Assembly: GCA_003024985.2 (NCBI GenBank) | Contig: PXIH01S0048651.1 | Length of the DNA stretch: 11,543 nt | Origin: Euperipatoides rowelli | Taxonomy: Eukaryota > Onychophora > Udeonychophora > Euonychophora > Peripatopsidae | Direction: 5' to 3' (one strand) | Shown here: one piece after another, positions 8,054 to 11,543 of the stretch | Layout: each line of letters opens with the position of its first letter | Numbering within the stretch: the first letter of the stretch is position 1 | Made by a program: the position numbers and the translations under genes | Notes under the pieces: model-generated | What the model was told of the DNA's origin: nothing | The model's input: only the letters and a program-made list of their open reading frames with translations | Database searches by the model: none

Positions 8054-9015
8054 AGGTTGAAAAATACAGGTTGAGTGGAGGGCTGCTCCTGAAATAAGGG
8101 TTTAAGGGTCAAAGTTTTGAGTTAGGAATGTGTTCAGATTATCTAGAAGGTTGGAGTCTACTTGGTTAGATAAACTATTGGCAAAGTTCAGTAGATTAGC
8201 ATCTTCTTGGATCTTTTGTAAAATAGAGGGCTAATCTTTTGATCTTGAGGATAATTTTGAGGCATAGGATTGCTGACAAGTATGTTGTACTGATTTGAGG
8301 CTTCTACATTGAGAGCAGTATTTCATGGGGCAGTCAGAAATAAAATGCTCATTGATTTTGCAGCTGAAACATATTTGAGGGCTGGATGCTATATGTAGCT
8401 ATACTCGCATATGTCAAATTTTGATAAAATATGATATATCCATTACTGTAAAATCTTTTTTCAGTTTAAGGTGGATAACAGTTAGACCAGTGGCACATCA
8501 TTTGCCATTCAGCCTAGACAGGTTGCTTGGTGAACTCATTTCAATATTGCCCCATGGCTCTAGGAGGAAGGGGTGTATTCTCTGAGAGTCACTACTGGAA
8601 TAATTTAAATAATAATTTTTGTTGTATGATTTTCACTTTCTTGTGGTAGAAAATATAAACTTGTGCCATCAATTTGATGGGAGATATTTTGAAAGTTGGC
8701 TGCTTCTATTTGAGAGGTGAACTGAAAATTGTAAAATGAGGGATTGTTCAACTGATATATGGCATCTACATTGTTAATCATATCAAGGTTTAAAAGTTGT
8801 TTTAAAATTTTCTGTATATCAATGGTGATAAATTTTGAATTATTCATTGCAGAAAAAATGGTAATATTTGGTCTTATGAAGATTTGAAATTGAGTTGTCC
8901 AATAATAATGACTTTTTAAATTTGTTTCTTCTACGGTTGAATTTTCATTAGAAATAACATTTAGATTAGTGAGAGAAAACCTAGAGCTTAACATAGGCAC
9001 ATTATCTTTCCACAT

Positions 9016-9215
9016 GATTTGGAAAAAAAAAAAGTTCAAATTCGAGTTAAATAAATACTTTCAAAAGGTATATTTACCTAAAAAAAAGTATTACTGGTTA
9101 AGGGTCCCTGATATGAGAGGGCTCTTTAACTTGAAAGAAAAACAGTCTAAAAAATAAATTTTCAGAGCTCTTAACTAAAGAAGCATCTCTGGGAAACGCC
9201 ACCTAGCGAAAAAAA
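9016..9215 (-). other. Probable LINE 5' leader
   Basis: This stretch lies directly upstream of ORF1. It holds several A/T runs and, near its outer edge, cgccacctagcg (9196-9207), whose ends are complementary. Beyond about 9215 the sequence turns simple and runs into a separate foldback repeat, so I place the LINE 5' boundary here by inference only. No internal promoter motif can be supported. Confidence 0.35.
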
Positions 9216-9275
9216 ATTATATGGACTTTTAAAGGTGAGAGAAATAAATGTGAGACTACTGAAAAAGATTAAAAA

Positions 9276-9960
9276 TTAAAGGTCAAATGTAATGAATTTT
9301 TAAATTACTATTTTTTAATTATTTTTTTATTGACTATTGATTTTCAAAGATATTAATAAAAAAAAATTTTACTGAAAAAAAATAATTAAAATGCATAAAA
9401 AAAAAAAGTAATTTAAAGATAAAATTAAGAATATACCTCTCCTCTGTCTAGGATTACAAAAGGAAGCTTTCACATAATTTTATTTTGGGTCCAAGATTAA
9501 TTTAATGACAAAACTGTTTCTACAGCTGTTTTTTTTGTAACAAGTAAATGGAGGTATGTTCAACTTGTATTAAAGGTCATTTTGATTTTTAAAAACAAAT
9601 CAAATTGGATCATAATAGCACAAAGCATGAATTTCATTATGATTTTTTTACAAGTATTTAAACAATTAGTCCATAGGATTTCCAGCCTTTAGCTGATAAA
9701 GATAGCAAATGTTATAATATAGTTTAGTGTAGCAAGTTCTATTAATTTCTTAACAATGATGTAACAAATACTGTATTTTCCTAGGCATATTAGACAATGT
9801 TGTTTTAAATGGGAGGAACTAAAGACAATTAATTTAAAAATTGAATTGTAAATAACTATTTTTTAAGTTTTTTTCTGGTGGATATTTTTTTTTTTTTAGT
9901 AAAAATCTTTGAAAATCAATAATAATAAATAATAAAAAATCTGTAACATTTGACCTTTAA
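9276..9960. repeat. Foldback-type inverted repeat with arms of about 90 bp
   Basis: The left arm starts ttaaaggtcaaatgt (9276-9290) and contains tattgattttcaaagat (9335-9351). Both are matched exactly in reverse complement at 9946-9960 and 9905-9921, with indels in the AT-rich part between. A shorter pair, gaatatacctc (9429-9439) and gaggtatgttc (about 9552-9562), lies further in, and ttaaaggtca recurs at about 9570-9579. The roughly 550-bp interior has no recognisable protein. This looks like a non-autonomous DNA element. No target-site duplication is evident, so superfamily is open. Confidence 0.65.
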
Positions 9961-10582
9961 ATATCTACAGCAGTATATATAGAAAGCAAAGCCACCTCTT
10001 CTTAGACAACAAAACTTTTTGCCAACAGTTTGTATTCTTGTAATATTCATTTCATGTTTCCACTCTACACTCATGCATTACAGCATTTGTTATGAAAGAG
10101 TATTAAGACATCATGAATTTTATTTTATTTTTTAATAAAAAAAACATCAGAATTATTTTTTATTCTTCTCTAAATCAGGACATGCACTAAAATTTTGCAG
10201 TTGAGTACAAAGAGTCCATGTCTCCTGTTATGAAGAATCCACCAAAATGCCTGCAAGCTTTTTTTTTTTTAATTACATCTACAACATTACCATTCAACAT
10301 CATATTTCTCCAATTAGTTACAAATATAATAAAAAAATATATGAAATAGAAATCAAAGGTGAGAGTTTGTGTTATTAGCATAAAGGGGCAAAATATATAA
10401 GCAAGGAGGGTTTGCATTTTGAGCAAGGTCACTGCTCAAAATTAGAAATATACTTCCTAATTACTTTAATGTAATGAAACTTTGACTCATTTATTTCAAG
10501 ACATATATTTGTCTGAACTATTAACTTTAAACTTATCCATCTGTTTCTTCAACTGCCCATCCAACAAAAACACATAGTCAGC
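9961..10582. other. Unassigned AT-rich stretch with one hairpin
   Basis: No gene is supported. A minus-strand frame (10432-10187) is mostly hydrophobic low-complexity sequence across a T-run. A stretch downstream of gcttgcag (10259-10252, minus) could imitate a splice acceptor followed by a short frame, but it resembles no known protein. Confidence 0.45.
10416..10442. repeat. 10-bp perfect hairpin
   Basis: attttgagca (10416-10425) and tgctcaaaat (10433-10442) are exact reverse complements with a 7-base loop, aggtcac. No function can be assigned. Confidence 0.75.
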
Positions 10583-10795
10583 CATGCATCCATCCATCCA
10601 TCCATCCACCCTCTCACCCATTTAATTATCCCTCCTTCTATCTATCTATCTACCTTTCTACTTACCTATTTATCTAATCATGCATCTATCCATCCATTGA
10701 TAGATAGCTGGGTGGACAGATGTATAGTATATAAAGATAGACAGCCAGCCAGACAGAGAGAGAGAGGTAGATAAATAGACAGAAATATAGATAGT
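10583..10795. repeat. Compound microsatellite that switches strand
   Basis: The left half (10583-10697) is pyrimidine-rich: CATC units, then CTAT/CTAC units. The right half (10698-10795) is purine-rich: GATA, GACA, CAGC and a GA run (10756-10766). The repeat units on the right are complements of those on the left, so the tract is an imperfect inverted microsatellite with its turning point near ccatccattgatagatag. Confidence 0.9.
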
Positions 10796-11119
10796 AGATT
10801 TTTAACTGAGAAGACATCTTTTTTTGACAACTCTTAGACTGCTATACTTTACCATTGTAAGTAGAAATTTTCCTACATAAACATTATCTTTCAGAGCTTC
10901 CTTTTTGGACATAGGCCTAAGGCAAGCTATAAAATTTCCATAAGAGGGTTTATCTCATCAAACTGAGATAGTCAAACATCCAAAGATATATAACATTATT
11001 TCCTCTAGCTTGTAGTTTGCATAGTGTTAGTAGCTGGTTACATTAGGTTGAAATCCACTTGAAGGTGGATTCAGCCTATACTTTCAACAGTTTGGAGGTT
11101 AAATGAATGGATGGTTCCC
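10796..11119. other. Unassigned stretch with short inverted repeats
   Basis: tatctca/tgagata (10951-10957 and 10964-10970) and aatccac/gtggatt (about 11052-11071) form short stems. No coding frame or known repeat end was recognised. Confidence 0.45.
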
Positions 11120-11178
11120 CAGGCCCATAGCCAGAACTAGATTTAAGAGGGGGCAAAAAAAATTCCGGGGGGGGGGGG
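11120..11178 (+). mobile_element. hAT-like terminal sequence with G-rich tract (one end only)
   Basis: CAGGCCCATAGCCAGAACT at 11120-11138, followed by an agagggggca segment and a G12 run (11167-11178), matches a terminal style (CAGGCCCGTAGCCAGGA… then G-rich) that I associate with non-autonomous hAT elements in invertebrate genomes. Eight bases before it read ggttcccc, a possible target-site copy. The matching opposite end was not found before the window ends, so length and superfamily are uncertain. Confidence 0.5.
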
Positions 11179-11543
11179 CATCAAACTATAATTGACTTAC
11201 CTCCCTTACTTGTAATCCGTGGAAATGCCCTCTTTTATTTATTTTATTCAGAAGGACTTAATTACTTGAGCATACAATTGTCATTTACAACAACTATGCA
11301 TTTTTACTCTGTTGATTAAATCAACACCACAGATACAGAGCCTATATTATAGGCACTGTACCTCAGTTATAGGATTAGGAGGTGTTGGTTAAAGACATAA
11401 AGCTGCCTGAGATCCATTTTAGTCAGTCATGCACAGTTCTTCCAAATGACATTTGTACAGTCAGATTCTAGGCTCTTGATAATGCTTAAGACTGCTGTCT
11501 TATTTCATATTAGTGGCAGTTCTAGAGTTTTGCCTTTAGGCAT
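11179..11543. other. Unassigned stretch, possibly interior of the hAT-like element
   Basis: It is less AT-rich than the rest. It contains the palindrome gttgattaaatcaac (11311-11325) and tacctccctta (11200-11210), a phrase I associate loosely with mollusc repeats. No open frame of note. If the hAT-like call is right, this is element interior. Confidence 0.35.

Larger units (their letters stand above)
7609..9015 (-). pseudogene. LINE ORF1: gag-like protein with CCHC zinc knuckles, broken
   Basis: ORF1 proteins of LINEs bind element RNA and form the particle that carries it back to the nucleus. I start it at the ATG at 9015 (MWKDNVPMLSS), the first after a T-rich leader; an in-frame ATG 8 codons upstream (MNFFFF) lies in low-complexity sequence. 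About 137 codons are open to a stop at 8607-8605. Coding sense then continues in another frame through PWGNIEMSSPSNLSRLNGK (about 8554-8495) to CFSCKINEHFISDC (8371-8330), a perfect C-x2-C-x4-H-x4-C knuckle, and directly to a second Cys/His cluster (CPMKYCSQC, 8332-8306, then QHTC). The remainder is hydrophilic, ending in a Ser/Asp/Lys-rich tail (7818-7612). The N-terminal part may hold a diverged RRM-like fold (FYNFQFTSQIEAANF), which is inference. Stops and frameshifts make it nonfunctional. Confidence 0.85.
1..9215 (-). mobile_element. Decayed non-LTR retrotransposon (LINE), split by later insertions
   Basis: Two minus-strand blocks carry the parts of one LINE layout in the right order. 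The 5' block (about 9215-6990) has a leader, a gag-like ORF1 and an endonuclease domain. The 3' block (1600-1) has the ORF2 linker and reverse transcriptase. Orientation, order and similar decay suggest a single copy that was opened between endonuclease and linker and filled with about 4.5-5 kb of other repeats (SINE, MITEs, foldback). I could not find target-site duplications that prove one insertion event, so two adjacent fragments of the same family remain possible. The 3' UTR and tail lie beyond the window start. APE endonuclease plus an ORF1 with zinc knuckles fits the broad CR1/Jockey/I group; the exact clade cannot be set by eye. Confidence 0.75.

Noticed and set aside
9430-9560. Possible short exon on the minus strand between foldback arms
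   Set aside because: Only about 30 codons with a stop; no splice-site pair or protein resemblance that rises above chance.
10353-10373. aaaggtgagagtttgt shared with the foldback arm at 6147
   Set aside because: The match stops after 16 bases and none of the later landmarks follow; probably chance or a very small remnant.
10187-10432. Minus-strand frame that might be a terminal host exon
   Set aside because: A possible acceptor (gcttgcag) and a nearby AATAAA exist, but the peptide is short, the upstream part is hydrophobic low-complexity, and no family is recognised.
1-11543. CRISPR array, bacterial operons or viral gene cassettes
   Set aside because: No regular repeat-spacer series, no ribosome binding site-linked frames, and all recognisable proteins belong to a LINE.

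Overview
The window reads as repeat-filled, non-genic DNA from an animal genome. It is strongly AT-rich, full of short homopolymer runs and microsatellites, and carries decayed copies of typically metazoan mobile elements: a non-LTR retrotransposon (LINE), a tRNA-derived SINE, and non-autonomous DNA transposons with pogo/Tigger-like, piggyBac-like and hAT-like ends. I see no host protein-coding gene, rRNA, genuine tRNA gene, CRISPR array or bacterial-type operon. The flavour suggests an invertebrate, possibly a mollusc, but this is only an impression.

The largest object is one LINE family on the minus strand, in two blocks. The right block (about 9215 down to 6990) holds a 5' leader, a gag-like ORF1 with CCHC zinc knuckles (9015-7609), and the start of ORF2 with an APE-type endonuclease domain (7612-6990). 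The left block (1600 down to 1) holds the ORF2 linker and the reverse transcriptase domain, which runs off the window start. Order and orientation fit one element split by about 4.5-5 kb of later DNA, although two neighbouring copies cannot be excluded. All of it is broken by stops and frameshifts, and the endonuclease and RT motifs carry damaging changes. One small piece of design survives: the ORF1 stop and ORF2 start overlap as ATGA (7612-7609, minus strand).

Between the LINE blocks lie a SINE (about 2141-2260), a pogo-like MITE (about 2328-2768), and a cluster of GGGCTTAAAC-type repeats with small GCCC/GGGC hairpins (3720-3985, resuming at 5020-5090). A piggyBac-like MITE (4025-4981), built around copies of a GACTCGGATCCGAGTC palindrome, appears to interrupt that cluster. 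A large diverged inverted repeat (about 6078-6870) follows. Right of the LINE come a second foldback repeat (9276-9960), a microsatellite tract that switches strand in the middle (10583-10795), and an hAT-like terminal sequence with a G12 run (11120-11178).

The genes do not work together in any living pathway; the region is a stack of nested, inactive insertions. The most notable signals are the ATGA junction, a perfect 16-bp hairpin inside ORF1, the palindromic piggyBac-like element, and the two unclassified foldback repeats. I found no convincing evidence for a novel functional system.
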